Virus record (IMG/VR): IMGVR_UViG_3300009502_000889
Span: 1 to 33,696 of that record
From: a virus
Direction: 5' to 3' (one strand)
Length of the DNA: 33,696 nt
Position numbers and translations under genes: made by a program. Under the pieces are notes generated by a model. It made no database searches, was not told where the DNA came from, and saw only the letters and a list, made by a program, of their open reading frames with translations. Shown here piece by piece: positions 1 to 6,832 of the stretch. The first letter of the stretch is position 1; each line of letters begins with the position of its first letter.

Positions 1-123
1 CAGAACAGCCCATCCCTCCTGACATCTTAGAGAAAATTTAGAGAAAATTTTCAGGAAAAAGGGTGTTGGGTCAGAACAGCCCATCCCTCCTGACATCTTA
101 GAGAAAATTTAGAGAAAATTTTC
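1..123. repeat. 52 bp direct repeat, two copies, with iteron-like 11-mers
   Basis: Bases 1-52 recur exactly at 72-123, giving a 71 bp period with a 19 bp spacer. Inside each copy the 11-mer TAGAGAAAATT occurs twice in tandem (28-38, 39-49 and 99-109, 110-120). The block is AT-rich, non-coding and just upstream of the first gene. Because the window opens on the first base of a copy, more copies could lie upstream. The arrangement resembles initiator or regulator binding arrays (inference); no protein that binds it can be named. Confidence 0.85.
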
Positions 124-127
124 TCTA
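110..127. promoter_or_regulatory. 18 bp perfect palindrome
   Basis: TAGAGAAAATTTTCTCTA is its own reverse complement over all 18 bases. It is made by the last iteron-like 11-mer of the second direct repeat meeting its mirror image; the first repeat copy keeps only the inner GAAAATTTTC. Two bases later the first 14 bp operator-like site begins. It could be a dimer-binding site; there is no run of T to suggest a terminator. Confidence 0.55.
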
Positions 128-128
128 G

Positions 129-142
129 AGAAACCAGTTGCA
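129..142. promoter_or_regulatory. Dispersed operator-like palindrome, site 1
   Basis: AGAAACCAGTTGCA fits the window-wide motif TGMAACYRGTTKCA at 13 of 14 positions (first base A). It lies in the non-coding leader 117 bp before the first gene. A TATAAT hexamer at 221-226 follows, but without a convincing -35 box, so a promoter here is only possible. Confidence 0.65.
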
Positions 143-258
143 AAATGGAGACAATACCCCACATGATGTAGGGGTCGGGTCTGCCATCCAGCGTGTTAGC
201 GCCGTGCCGAAATGGCCGATTATAATAATGCGGGCTCGACCCCAACTGGAGAAACCTC

Positions 259-1293
259 ATGGGTACTCGAAAGCCGAAGCCGCCCATTATGGAGACGGCC
301 ATATCTGCCAAGACGCTCTCGCACATGAAGGCCCACGTCATGGCCCGCGACCTCGGTGTTGACCCCGAGCGTATCGCCCGTGCCTCTGAGAGTGTGACCA
401 AGACCGCCGCGACCCAAAACCCCCTGGTTGCCGTCCGGAAGCGAGCGGTGAAGGCGTTGAGCATCCCTGAGATCGTTGAGCGTCTCGGAATGGGGTATAA
501 GGTCTATGTGTCCGCCCAGAAGCGTTCTCAGTCGGCAAAGCAGCAGACACGGTTCATAGTCCGCACCCACCTCGGTTATCACAAGCATCCTGAAGGAGTG
601 AATGACCTCACATGGGATTGTATGCGTGCCGAAATTGCAATCCGGGCTGACGGCATCATCGAATACCTGATCTCTGGAAAAGACCCTCTGAAACTGACCG
701 GAGCCGACAAGGTGGTAGCTTGCCGGGTGTCTGAACTCATAACCCTCAACCACCTCGTTTGGTCGGTGGCCGACACCATGATCCGGGCAAAGGGGGACGG
801 CTTCGCTACCCTATGCGAACAGCTTCCCGTCTATGATGCCCTCAGAGGGCTCTCAGGCTTCGGCCCGTGCGAGATGGCACGGTTGATAGGGGAATGTGGC
901 GACCTTTGGAACTACCCCTCAGTGGCCGCCCTGTGGGCACGTATGGGCCTTGCGGTTATGCCTGATGGGACAAGGCAACGTCGGGTACGCGGACCCGCCG
1001 CCCTCGACCACGGCTTCAGTCCACGCCGCCGCCGGCAAGCCTTCTATTTCAGCCGAAGCGTCTTCATCAAAGACAGCAACTGGACTGACGTGAAGCACGG
1101 ACACCACCCGGCTGGTGAGTGGCGGCTGCTCTATGACAGGAAGAAAGCCGAGTACCTGGAGCGCGGGTGGCGTTTGAAGCGGGCACACAATGGTGCCCTC
1201 CGGTATCTCTGCAAGTGCATCATCAAGTTCATCTACAAGGAGTGGCTCCGCACGATGCCGAAGCCAGGAAACAGTGGGGCAGACAATGAGTAA
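259..1293 (+). CDS. IS110-family transposase C-terminal-domain-like protein (lacks RuvC-like half)
   Basis: 344 aa. Residues about 195-230 (LRGLSGFGPCEMARLIGECG followed by an aromatic-rich helix ending in ARMGL) look like the helix-hairpin-helix part of the Transposase_20 domain of IS110/IS116 transposases. The C-terminal segment around 313-331 (ALRYLCKCIIKFIYKEWL) fits that domain's terminal helices. I see no N-terminal DEDD/RuvC-like domain, and the serine-glycine motif normally following the HhH is replaced by an unrelated basic stretch (PDGTRQRRVRG). A transposition role is therefore doubtful; DNA-structure binding is a reasonable guess. GGAG lies 9 nt before the ATG. The 3' end overlaps the next gene by 8 bp, so the two are co-translated. 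No inverted repeats or target duplications of an IS are visible around it. Confidence 0.5.
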   Translation: MGTRKPKPPIMETAISAKTLSHMKAHVMARDLGVDPERIARASESVTKTAATQNPLVAVRKRAVKALSIPEIVERLGMGYKVYVSAQKRSQSAKQQTRFIVRTHLGYHKHPEGVNDLTWDCMRAEIAIRADGIIEYLISGKDPLKLTGADKVVACRVSELITLNHLVWSVADTMIRAKGDGFATLCEQLPVYDALRGLSGFGPCEMARLIGECGDLWNYPSVAALWARMGLAVMPDGTRQRRVRGPAALDHGFSPRRRRQAFYFSRSVFIKDSNWTDVKHGHHPAGEWRLLYDRKKAEYLERGWRLKRAHNGALRYLCKCIIKFIYKEWLRTMPKPGNSGADNE

Positions 1294-1870
1294 GCGTGAA
1301 CTGATTAAGGCCGCCTTCGCCGAGTTGCCGAAGACACAGCGCCGTGAGTTTATCATCGAAGGCATCCGTAGCTTCATTGAGACGGCCAGCATCGAGATGA
1401 ACAAGGGGCCGGCAATAGGCACCCGCGTCTTTGCAATCATCGGCTTTGTCGAGATGGGGGGTGAGACTGTTTGTCTGTCGTTGGGGGAGGGCACCTTCGC
1501 CGGCTACCAGACGATGCCGTGGTTAGCACCCGGCAGCACAGACGATGCAATTAAGGCGCTCGGAAATGATCCCGACGATGCTCTTCGGGCCGCATATGAG
1601 GCGTTTGCCGAGTGCGTCCGTCTCAACCCCAAGATCGTCCTGGACCGGGGCGGCGAAGTGTGGGGTGTCGAGTGTTGGTGGTGTCCCCTCGACAGCACGC
1701 AGATGCTGGAGTTCGAGGCAATGCGCGGCGATATCCCGTTCGTCGAAATCACGTTTGAGCGTGATGAAAACCACATGCTGTGTAAGCTCGTCAGTGCCGA
1801 GGACCCATCCGTGGTGCTGTCTGACACCTCGAAGCGGGTGAAACGTCAAAAGCCCGATGTGCCTGCGTGA
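1286..1870 (+). CDS. Hypothetical protein, 194 aa
   Basis: The start chosen is the ATG of MSKRELIK, which overlaps the previous stop (ATGAGTAA), rather than an upstream in-frame codon inside the previous gene. The protein is acidic with a basic C-terminal tail (KRVKRQK). The first 40 residues are predicted-helical by eye, and a Trp/Cys cluster (GVECWWCPLD) sits near residue 130. I recognise no family. Tight overlap with the IS110-like gene suggests a functional pair. The operator-like site at 1878 lies 7 bp after its stop. Confidence 0.7.
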   Translation: MSKRELIKAAFAELPKTQRREFIIEGIRSFIETASIEMNKGPAIGTRVFAIIGFVEMGGETVCLSLGEGTFAGYQTMPWLAPGSTDDAIKALGNDPDDALRAAYEAFAECVRLNPKIVLDRGGEVWGVECWWCPLDSTQMLEFEAMRGDIPFVEITFERDENHMLCKLVSAEDPSVVLSDTSKRVKRQKPDVPA

Positions 1871-1877
1871 GCCAAAA

Positions 1878-1891
1878 TGAAACCGGTTGCA
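1878..1891. promoter_or_regulatory. Dispersed operator-like palindrome, site 2
   Basis: TGAAACCGGTTGCA, with the CG centre. It sits in the 103 bp gap between the 194 aa unknown gene and the LAGLIDADG-like gene. The rest of the gap shows no clear promoter or terminator. Confidence 0.75.
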
Positions 1892-1973
1892 ACACGGCAT
1901 TATATGTTGAGCCAAACGGCAAGTCACACCATCTAATGGGCAATGGCGAAGCCTCAAATCAGTGGAGCACAAA

Positions 1974-2303
1974 ATGGACCGCAACCTTGCTGCTTACTTC
2001 GCCGGAGTGGTGGACAACTCCGGTTACGTGAGCCTGATCGAAACGAAGGGGCGCCCGATGCCGAGCGTCTCGTTCGTGACCTACTATGAAAGCGTTGCCA
2101 AGCTGGCGATGGAATTCTTTGGCTGCGGTCATATCACCGAGAAGAAGGTGAGCAATGAGCGCATCAACCGGCAGGGTGTCCCGATGGATATCCGGTATCG
2201 CTGGTGCGCTTCATGGGCCGAAGCCAAGAAAGTTGCCGGGTTAATTGCACCACACCTTTCTCACTACCAGGAACTGGCCGTGAAGATTGGAGCCCCGGTA
2301 TGA
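1974..2303 (+). CDS. Small LAGLIDADG-like protein, probably catalytically inactive
   Basis: 109 aa. The N-terminus, AAYFAGVVDNSGYVSLIE (residues 6-23), matches the LAGLIDADG helix and following strand of homing endonucleases: F-A-G-V-V-D-N-S-G against L-A-G-L-I-D-A-D-G. Only one motif is present, so it would act as a homodimer. The second acidic residue of the motif, which binds the catalytic metal in I-CreI-type enzymes, is Ser16 here, so cleavage activity is doubtful. A GTGGAG ribosome binding site lies 6 nt upstream of the chosen ATG; an in-frame GTG four codons earlier is really that binding site. The stop overlaps the dUTPase start (ATGA), so the two are translationally coupled. It may be a remnant homing enzyme or a domesticated DNA-binding protein. 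Confidence 0.55.
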   Translation: MDRNLAAYFAGVVDNSGYVSLIETKGRPMPSVSFVTYYESVAKLAMEFFGCGHITEKKVSNERINRQGVPMDIRYRWCASWAEAKKVAGLIAPHLSHYQELAVKIGAPV

Positions 2304-2734
2304 TCGTCGGTATTTCCATGGCCGAGGGTGCTTCACCCCCGGCCTATGCCACGTTAGGCGCGGCTGGTGCCGACCTTCGGGCTTACCTTCCTGATGGTGG
2401 GCTGGCATTCGCACCGGGAGAACGTCGGACGATCTCGACTGGTGTGACCCTCGAAATACCGGAAGGTTATGAGGGTCAGGTTCGTCCAAGGAGCGGGCTT
2501 GCCCACAACAAGGGCATCACGGTCCTGAACACGCCTGGGACCATCGACAGTGATTATCGGGGAGTTGTTGGGGTCATTCTCTACAATGCGGGCCACAACC
2601 AGTTCATGGTAAACCACGGTGATCGCATTGCCCAGATTGTCTTCTGTCCGGTTCAGCAAGTCGTCTTTTCCTTTGGGATGAAAACGGCTACCGAACGTGG
2701 GGTAGGGGGCTTCGGGTCAACCGGTGTAGGCTAG
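2300..2734 (+). CDS. dut: dUTP diphosphatase (dUTPase)
   Basis: 144 aa, the normal size of a trimeric dUTPase. It hydrolyses dUTP to dUMP and pyrophosphate, keeping uracil out of phage DNA and feeding dTMP synthesis. All five signature motifs are visible: AAGADLRA (21-28), RPRSGLA (62-68), GTIDSDYRG (80-88, with catalytic-site Asp83 and Tyr86), GDRIAQ (107-112) and the C-terminal P-loop-like RGVGGFGSTG (133-142). The ATG overlaps the previous stop and has GGAG upstream. The dUMP product is the substrate of the ThyX encoded at 5256. The 3' end overlaps the convergent HTH-receiver gene by 18 bp, with no terminator between them. Confidence 0.95.
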   Translation: MIVGISMAEGASPPAYATLGAAGADLRAYLPDGGLAFAPGERRTISTGVTLEIPEGYEGQVRPRSGLAHNKGITVLNTPGTIDSDYRGVVGVILYNAGHNQFMVNHGDRIAQIVFCPVQQVVFSFGMKTATERGVGGFGSTGVG

Positions 2735-3415
2735 TGCCGCCGGAAGAAGAGACTGGATGGTTACTTTTAGTTGTGCTGGATCGACTGGCTTAGGAAGTAG
2801 CGGAAAGCGAGCATCTTGCATCTTCTGCTTCCGGGCCAGGGTGATCTCACCGGAGATCATGAGGACAGGCATATCAGGGTAGACCTTCCTCAGTCTTACC
2901 GCCGTGTCAACACCGTCTAGCTCCCCTGGGAGTGAGAAGTCGATGATGGCCAGTCCGGGCCTCTCGGTGGTAATGCGAAGGGCCTCTTCGCCGTCAGACG
3001 CCCCAATTGTAGGCAGGTTCCAGTGGCCGATTACCGCCCGGGTTGCCTTTAGGATTGCCCGATCATCGTCAATCACCAGGACCGTTGGAATAGCCGTCAA
3101 GACATCTGGAGCTATTGGTGTTGAACAGTGGTAGCCCGCTGATGACATCAAAACCCGGCCATTGTTATCAACCAGAGCAAGGCCAACCGGTGAGTTCTGG
3201 ATTGCCGAAAATACGGTCATCCATTCCGGGTTTGAGCTTCCCCCCATCATCAACCGCATTCTGGATAGCGCCTCAGTGCTCGGGGCATCAACGCCACGTT
3301 CCCATCGGGAGACCGTCTTTTGGTTGACTCCGAGGAAGTTGGCAAGGTCAAACTGTGACAGCCCTGTTGCCTTTCGGAACGCCTTGATATCGGAGAGTGG
3401 GTCCAGGTCTTCCAT
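2717..3415 (-). CDS. HTH (XRE/CI-like)-receiver domain fusion, response-regulator-type transcription factor
   Basis: 232 aa. Residues about 7-56 are an XRE/Cro-CI helix-turn-helix (core TGLSQFDLANFLGVNQKTVS, then RWERG). Residues 65-100 (GLALVDNNGRVLMSSAG) look like a short PAS-type strand-loop. Residues 110-227 are a complete receiver domain: acidic pocket Asp116-118 (VIDDD), phospho-acceptor Asp159 (AIIDFSLPG), switch Ser188 (MISGE) and conserved Lys209 (LPKP). The DNA-binding domain precedes the receiver, the reverse of most response regulators, and is of phage-repressor type. It is transcribed just after the histidine kinase with an 11 bp gap, so the pair is almost certainly cognate. It probably switches DNA binding by phosphorylation; the target is unknown, and the dispersed 14 bp palindromes or the repeats at 4882-4901 are candidates. 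Confidence 0.88.
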   Translation of the reverse strand: MEDLDPLSDIKAFRKATGLSQFDLANFLGVNQKTVSRWERGVDAPSTEALSRMRLMMGGSSNPEWMTVFSAIQNSPVGLALVDNNGRVLMSSAGYHCSTPIAPDVLTAIPTVLVIDDDRAILKATRAVIGHWNLPTIGASDGEEALRITTERPGLAIIDFSLPGELDGVDTAVRLRKVYPDMPVLMISGEITLARKQKMQDARFPLLPKPVDPAQLKVTIQSLLPAALAYTG

Positions 3416-3426
3416 GATGGCCCCTT

Positions 3427-4836
3427 CTATTTCACAAGAGGTAGTCGAAGCGAGAATACCGACCCCTTGCCCTGTGTCGAGGTTAGCTTGATGTCAGTTC
3501 CCAGAACTTGCGCCGTTTTCCGTGCTATTACAAGTCCTAAACCAGACCCCTTCTCACCCTGGCGAGCTTTGTTATTCAACTGAACAAATGGGTCAAATAT
3601 GGCGTCTAGCTTATCAGGGGCAATTCCGATGCCGTTGTCTAAAACTTGTATCTCAATCTCATTGCCCCGGTGACGGCACCCTACAAGAACTGTCCCACCC
3701 CGTGAGAATTTAATGGCATTTGATACAAGATTTGAAAGAGTGCGGTATAGGATGTCTGCGTTCGTAACGATCGTTACACTTACGGGGATGACGATCTCAA
3801 GCCGGCAGTCGTTGGCACTGGCGTGCCGTGTGAACTGATCTGAGAGGCGGATGAAGATCATGGCGAGCGGGTGCGGTTCCCGGGGCCATAGGGCGCTTCC
3901 AAATTCATACCGGTTGATGTCGAGGAAGTCGTCAAGCAGCTTTGACATTCGATCTGATGATACCCTTGCCTCATTGAGTAGGTCGCCCACATTCTCCCCG
4001 TCTTGTTCAAGGTCAAGCTCTATTGCTGTAATGAGCAACCGGAGGGCGTGTGCAGGTTGGCGAAGGTCATGGGCACCAGCGGCAAAAAACTGACGGCGGT
4101 AGGTAGCCTCAAGGATGGCCTTTTCCTTTTCCTTGATAAGCTCTCCTGTTGCAGCTTTGATGCGGGAGAGAAGTCGGTCTTCTGTTGCCTCATTCAAAAT
4201 TATGATCAGGGCCAGCGTTAAGATTATGCGGCATATGGTAGTTAGTGCGTAATAGAAAGCCAAGACACCCCCTTGCTCGTAGTAGGATATGTCCGGTATG
4301 GGCACAAGTTGAACATAGACGCCACGAACAATAACGACTAGAGTAGTCAAAGTGACTGCAAGTATAATCATACTAAGTCCCACCCCATACGCCCCTCTTC
4401 TAATTCGAGTGGCAATCAAAAAGTAGTTTGCGGTGCCTAGAAAAAAGAAATGAGCGACGCATAAAATAGTGATACGAGTAGCTATGTCTTGTGGTTCAAA
4501 TCCGAACTGGTAATAAAACGCCGCAAACCACCCAATTACGATGGGATACATGACATAAAACATCCGCCGACCGCATAGCCACAAAACTCCTGCATGGAGA
4601 AACGCTGATGCGATAATAACTATGGTGTTCCCGACGAAGCCCTGGTTCACATGGTATATCGACCCCTTTGTAAGAACTATGATCAGGCCGACGCCATAAA
4701 GGAGGTCGTGCGCAGCAAACAGTAGAAAACCTTGTGCCCCCTTCTTATATGCACATAGGGTCAGGAGCACTAGACCGCAGGCTATAGCAACGATTGAAGA
4801 GGCAAGTCCGAAGGTACTCACATCGAGACGGATCAT
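3427..4836 (-). CDS. Membrane sensor histidine kinase with seven predicted TM helices
   Basis: 469 aa from the chosen start. The first 215 residues contain about seven hydrophobic segments, a membrane-embedded sensor with almost no periplasmic domain. A linker helix leads to HisKA with the phospho-acceptor His256 (AGAHDLRQPAHALRL). The HATPase domain has N box (NLVSNAIKFS), G1 (DNGIGIAPD), F box (FDPF) and G2 (GSGLGL). It ends after this domain with no receiver, which is supplied by the next gene. The ATG four codons upstream gives MEGKMIRLD; I prefer the inner ATG because GGAGGG sits 4 nt before it and the candidate promoter would leave almost no leader for the outer one. Base composition is AT-richer than the structural genes, suggesting separate acquisition. 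The sensed signal is unknown. Confidence 0.9.
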   Translation of the reverse strand: MIRLDVSTFGLASSIVAIACGLVLLTLCAYKKGAQGFLLFAAHDLLYGVGLIIVLTKGSIYHVNQGFVGNTIVIIASAFLHAGVLWLCGRRMFYVMYPIVIGWFAAFYYQFGFEPQDIATRITILCVAHFFFLGTANYFLIATRIRRGAYGVGLSMIILAVTLTTLVVIVRGVYVQLVPIPDISYYEQGGVLAFYYALTTICRIILTLALIIILNEATEDRLLSRIKAATGELIKEKEKAILEATYRRQFFAAGAHDLRQPAHALRLLITAIELDLEQDGENVGDLLNEARVSSDRMSKLLDDFLDINRYEFGSALWPREPHPLAMIFIRLSDQFTRHASANDCRLEIVIPVSVTIVTNADILYRTLSNLVSNAIKFSRGGTVLVGCRHRGNEIEIQVLDNGIGIAPDKLDAIFDPFVQLNNKARQGEKGSGLGLVIARKTAQVLGTDIKLTSTQGKGSVFSLRLPLVK

Positions 4837-4857
4837 TTTACCCTCCATGTTCCTAAA

Positions 4858-4901
4858 ATTGTATCTTTCTTAACTATTTCGGTTAGGCGTCGTTAGGCGT
4901 A
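4858..4901 (-). promoter_or_regulatory. Candidate kinase-operon promoter with tandem 10 bp repeats
   Basis: Reading the minus strand, TACAAT (4858-4863) is a good -10 box. At a 17 bp spacing the -35 position falls on CTAACC (4881-4886), a poor match to TTGACA. This position overlaps two tandem 10-mers, GTTAGGCGTC and GTTAGGCGTA (plus-strand 4882-4891, 4892-4901). Repeats one helical turn apart over a weak -35 are typical of response-regulator sites. Autoregulation by the HTH-receiver protein is inferred, not shown. Confidence 0.45.
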
Positions 4902-5013
4902 TCAGGTGCCTCGGGACCGTGCCATAAGTAGGCTATCGAACGCCAGCTAAAAGGCGAGCCGCTCTTGAGAATAGGCGCGGCGCACGGAAACAAGGGCAAA
5001 AGGGGGTTAGGGT

Positions 5014-5259
5014 ATGGATAACGTGACCGGAACACTCGCAGTCGTTGCCGCAGTCAGCTACCTCGTTGCGGGTCGCCAAACCATCATGCTCTACTTCCTT
5101 ACGCGCCGGGGGAACGATGGGATGCTCTTGTGGGCAGAGTATCGCCGTGGCTGTATGTATGCCACGCTCCTGGTCTGGGTTCTCGCTTGTCTTTGGCCCG
5201 TCCTGCTGGTGGGTCAAGTTGTTGCCAAAACCGTCCAGTCCATGGAGCAACCCCAATGA
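5014..5259 (+). CDS. Small membrane protein, 81 aa
   Basis: It has two hydrophobic segments (about residues 5-22 and 49-70) separated by a charged loop containing RRGNDG and EYRRG. The short polar N-terminus and the spacing fit a two-helix inner-membrane protein. It diverges from the histidine kinase across a 177 bp intergenic region, and its stop overlaps the thyX start (ATGA), so it is the first gene of the thyX unit. A holin-like size and topology is possible, but nothing else supports lysis. The ribosome binding site is weak (GGGGG 9 nt upstream). I recognise no family. Confidence 0.65.
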   Translation: MDNVTGTLAVVAAVSYLVAGRQTIMLYFLTRRGNDGMLLWAEYRRGCMYATLLVWVLACLWPVLLVGQVVAKTVQSMEQPQ

Positions 5260-6254
5260 AGTTGGTTCAGCCGCGTGCGTTCATCATCGGGGAGACGACA
5301 ATCGTCGTTCCCGGGATGCGTGACTTCCTTGACGAACTTGGAGCTTCCGCGTTCCCGATCAATCACAGCATCCCACCGGGCCAGTTTATGGCCGAGGTAG
5401 CTGGACGGACCTGTTACAAGTCCTTCCATGTTGGGCTCAATCCCAACGTAAAGTCCATCCGTGCGGACAGTTCCGAGTACATGGCCAACGTGATCGCTTC
5501 GGCTCACGGGTCAGTGCTTGAACACGCCACCGTGAACTTCGGGCTGGCGAACGTGTCTCGCATTCTCACACACGAACTGGTGCGTCATCGTCAAGGTGTG
5601 GCAATCAGTCAGGAGAGTATGAGGTTTGTCCGTCTGACCGACCTCGGGATGTACTATCCAAGCGCATTCGAGGTGGAGGAGATCGAACACTTGTACGACA
5701 GCATTCCACCACTTGAACTTCTAGCCCCCGGCGAGATTATGTTCGACACGGAAGGCAACCCGGTGTGGTATCGCCCAAGCGCGGAAGGGGGTGGCCACTT
5801 CGGCCCCGACGCCTTCAACAAGCTGACCCCCGAAGAGATGAAGGTATGCTGGGTGTCCGAGCGCGTCCTGATGATGTTGACCATCTTCAATGACGAGGTT
5901 GCTGCCGCTGAGGACAATCAGTTGACCATGGCTGGTCTGCTTCGGCTTGACCACTCGAAGTCGTTCACGGCCAAAAAAAAGGTGACCTCGGCAATGCGTC
6001 GGCTTGCCCCGGCTGGCGTTGCAACCTGCTTGGTGTGGACGGCAAACCACCGCACTATCCGGTTCGTTATCCAACAGCGGACCAGCCGTGGTGCTGAGGA
6101 AGAGATACGGGTGTTGTTCCACGACATCTTCAAGCAGGTCCATAATCGGTTCCCGGACCTGTATGCTGATGCCCACTTTGAGTATGACGACGAGGAGGAC
6201 GAGGCGAAGCTCAACGCCAACTACGCCGTCGTGTTCGAGCACCACAAGGTCTAA
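5256..6254 (+). CDS. thyX: Flavin-dependent thymidylate synthase ThyX
   Basis: 332 aa. It converts dUMP to dTMP using methylene-tetrahydrofolate and FAD-bound hydride. Visible family signatures are GSVLEHATVNF (85-95), the substrate/FAD motif RHRQGVAISQES (110-121) followed by MRFV, and a C-terminal NHRTIRFVIQQRTSRGAEEE segment resembling the conserved N-R...R...A-E-E-I-R helix. Spacing from RHR to the motif Ser is eight residues, one more than the textbook RHRX7S. The protein is about 100 residues longer than common ThyX, with extra sequence around residues 135-195. The start is the ATG of MKLVQPRAF, overlapping the previous stop; an upstream in-frame start lies inside the previous gene. With dUTPase it makes a phage dTMP supply route. 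Confidence 0.93.
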   Translation: MKLVQPRAFIIGETTIVVPGMRDFLDELGASAFPINHSIPPGQFMAEVAGRTCYKSFHVGLNPNVKSIRADSSEYMANVIASAHGSVLEHATVNFGLANVSRILTHELVRHRQGVAISQESMRFVRLTDLGMYYPSAFEVEEIEHLYDSIPPLELLAPGEIMFDTEGNPVWYRPSAEGGGHFGPDAFNKLTPEEMKVCWVSERVLMMLTIFNDEVAAAEDNQLTMAGLLRLDHSKSFTAKKKVTSAMRRLAPAGVATCLVWTANHRTIRFVIQQRTSRGAEEEIRVLFHDIFKQVHNRFPDLYADAHFEYDDEEDEAKLNANYAVVFEHHKV

Positions 6255-6255
6255 C

Positions 6256-6269
6256 TGAAACCAGTTTCA
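6256..6269. promoter_or_regulatory. Dispersed operator-like palindrome, site 3
   Basis: TGAAACCAGTTTCA, with both half-sites TGAAAC. It starts one base after the thyX stop and ends 14 bp before the start of the next gene, so it fills the whole gap apart from the ribosome binding site. Confidence 0.8.
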
Positions 6270-6283
6270 AAACGAGGGATGCA

Positions 6284-6505
6284 ATGAAATCGTTGAAGCA
6301 CTCGGAAGTCCAGGCGTTCTCAAATTGGGTAGGCCGCGTTGGTACGATCCTGCCGAACGCCGGATACCACGATGTCCTCCGCGTCGAAGTCAACGGCCAG
6401 CTCGTTGTTTACAAGAAACGCAAGGGCAGCAGCCTCGAAACCTGCCAACGCGGGTCGCGGCTTGTCAATGAATGGCGGTCGTGTGAACAACAGATCGCAG
6501 CTTGA
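6284..6505 (+). CDS. Hypothetical protein, 73 aa
   Basis: A small basic protein (MKSLKHSEV..., ending SCEQQIAA) with a central strand-rich stretch (DVLRVEVNGQLVVYKKRKG). The GAGGG ribosome binding site lies 4-5 nt before the ATG. It is placed directly behind an operator-like site and followed 5 bp after its stop by a terminator hairpin, so it closes the thyX transcription unit. No family recognised. Confidence 0.65.
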   Translation: MKSLKHSEVQAFSNWVGRVGTILPNAGYHDVLRVEVNGQLVVYKKRKGSSLETCQRGSRLVNEWRSCEQQIAA

Positions 6506-6510
6506 CGGGG

Positions 6511-6530
6511 AGGGGGCTTCGGCCCCCTTT
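6511..6530 (+). terminator. Intrinsic terminator with UUCG tetraloop
   Basis: The stem AGGGGGC/GCCCCCT (7 bp) closes a TTCG loop with the stable C-G closing pair, followed by TTT and then ACCCTTT. The T-run is short, so termination may be partial. It lies between the 73 aa and 94 aa genes. Confidence 0.7.
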
Positions 6531-6547
6531 ACCCTTTGGAGGATACC

Positions 6548-6832
6548 ATGAGAGACCGGCCAGCACCGTCCGCAAGTGCCAAGCCTTCTGTTTTTGTACC
6601 GGAACAGCCAACGCAATGGCCTGCCGGTTCCCTGGTATTCGCACACAACACGGCTCATTTGCGTGAGCCTGATGGCAGGTCCAGCTTCAAGGGCTTGTTG
6701 GGGTGTGTTTACAGAGACATAGCAAGTGGGCGGAAGGACTACGCAGTGTGGCGGTATAATAAGCAAGCGGCCTCATTTACGTTTGTGGGTCATTATGTAA
6801 CATGGCATGAGGGAATGGGCCGTCTCGACTAA
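6548..6832 (+). CDS. Hypothetical protein, 94 aa
   Basis: The start is the ATG behind TTTGGAGGATACC; an in-frame TTG upstream is part of the ribosome binding site. The N-terminal 25 residues are Pro/Ser/Ala-rich and probably flexible. The rest is strand-rich with many aromatics (KDYAVWRYNKQAASFTFVGH). It follows a terminator closely, so it is either read through or has its own weak promoter. No family recognised. Confidence 0.6.
   Translation: MRDRPAPSASAKPSVFVPEQPTQWPAGSLVFAHNTAHLREPDGRSSFKGLLGCVYRDIASGRKDYAVWRYNKQAASFTFVGHYVTWHEGMGRLD

Noticed and set aside
1-123. Direct repeats considered as a CRISPR array
   Set aside because: Only two copies with a 52 bp unit and a 19 bp spacer, no cas genes; the unit itself is internally repetitive.
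259-1293. Complete IS110-family insertion sequence
   Set aside because: No RuvC-like domain, no visible element ends or flanking duplication; the gene overlaps a second phage gene.
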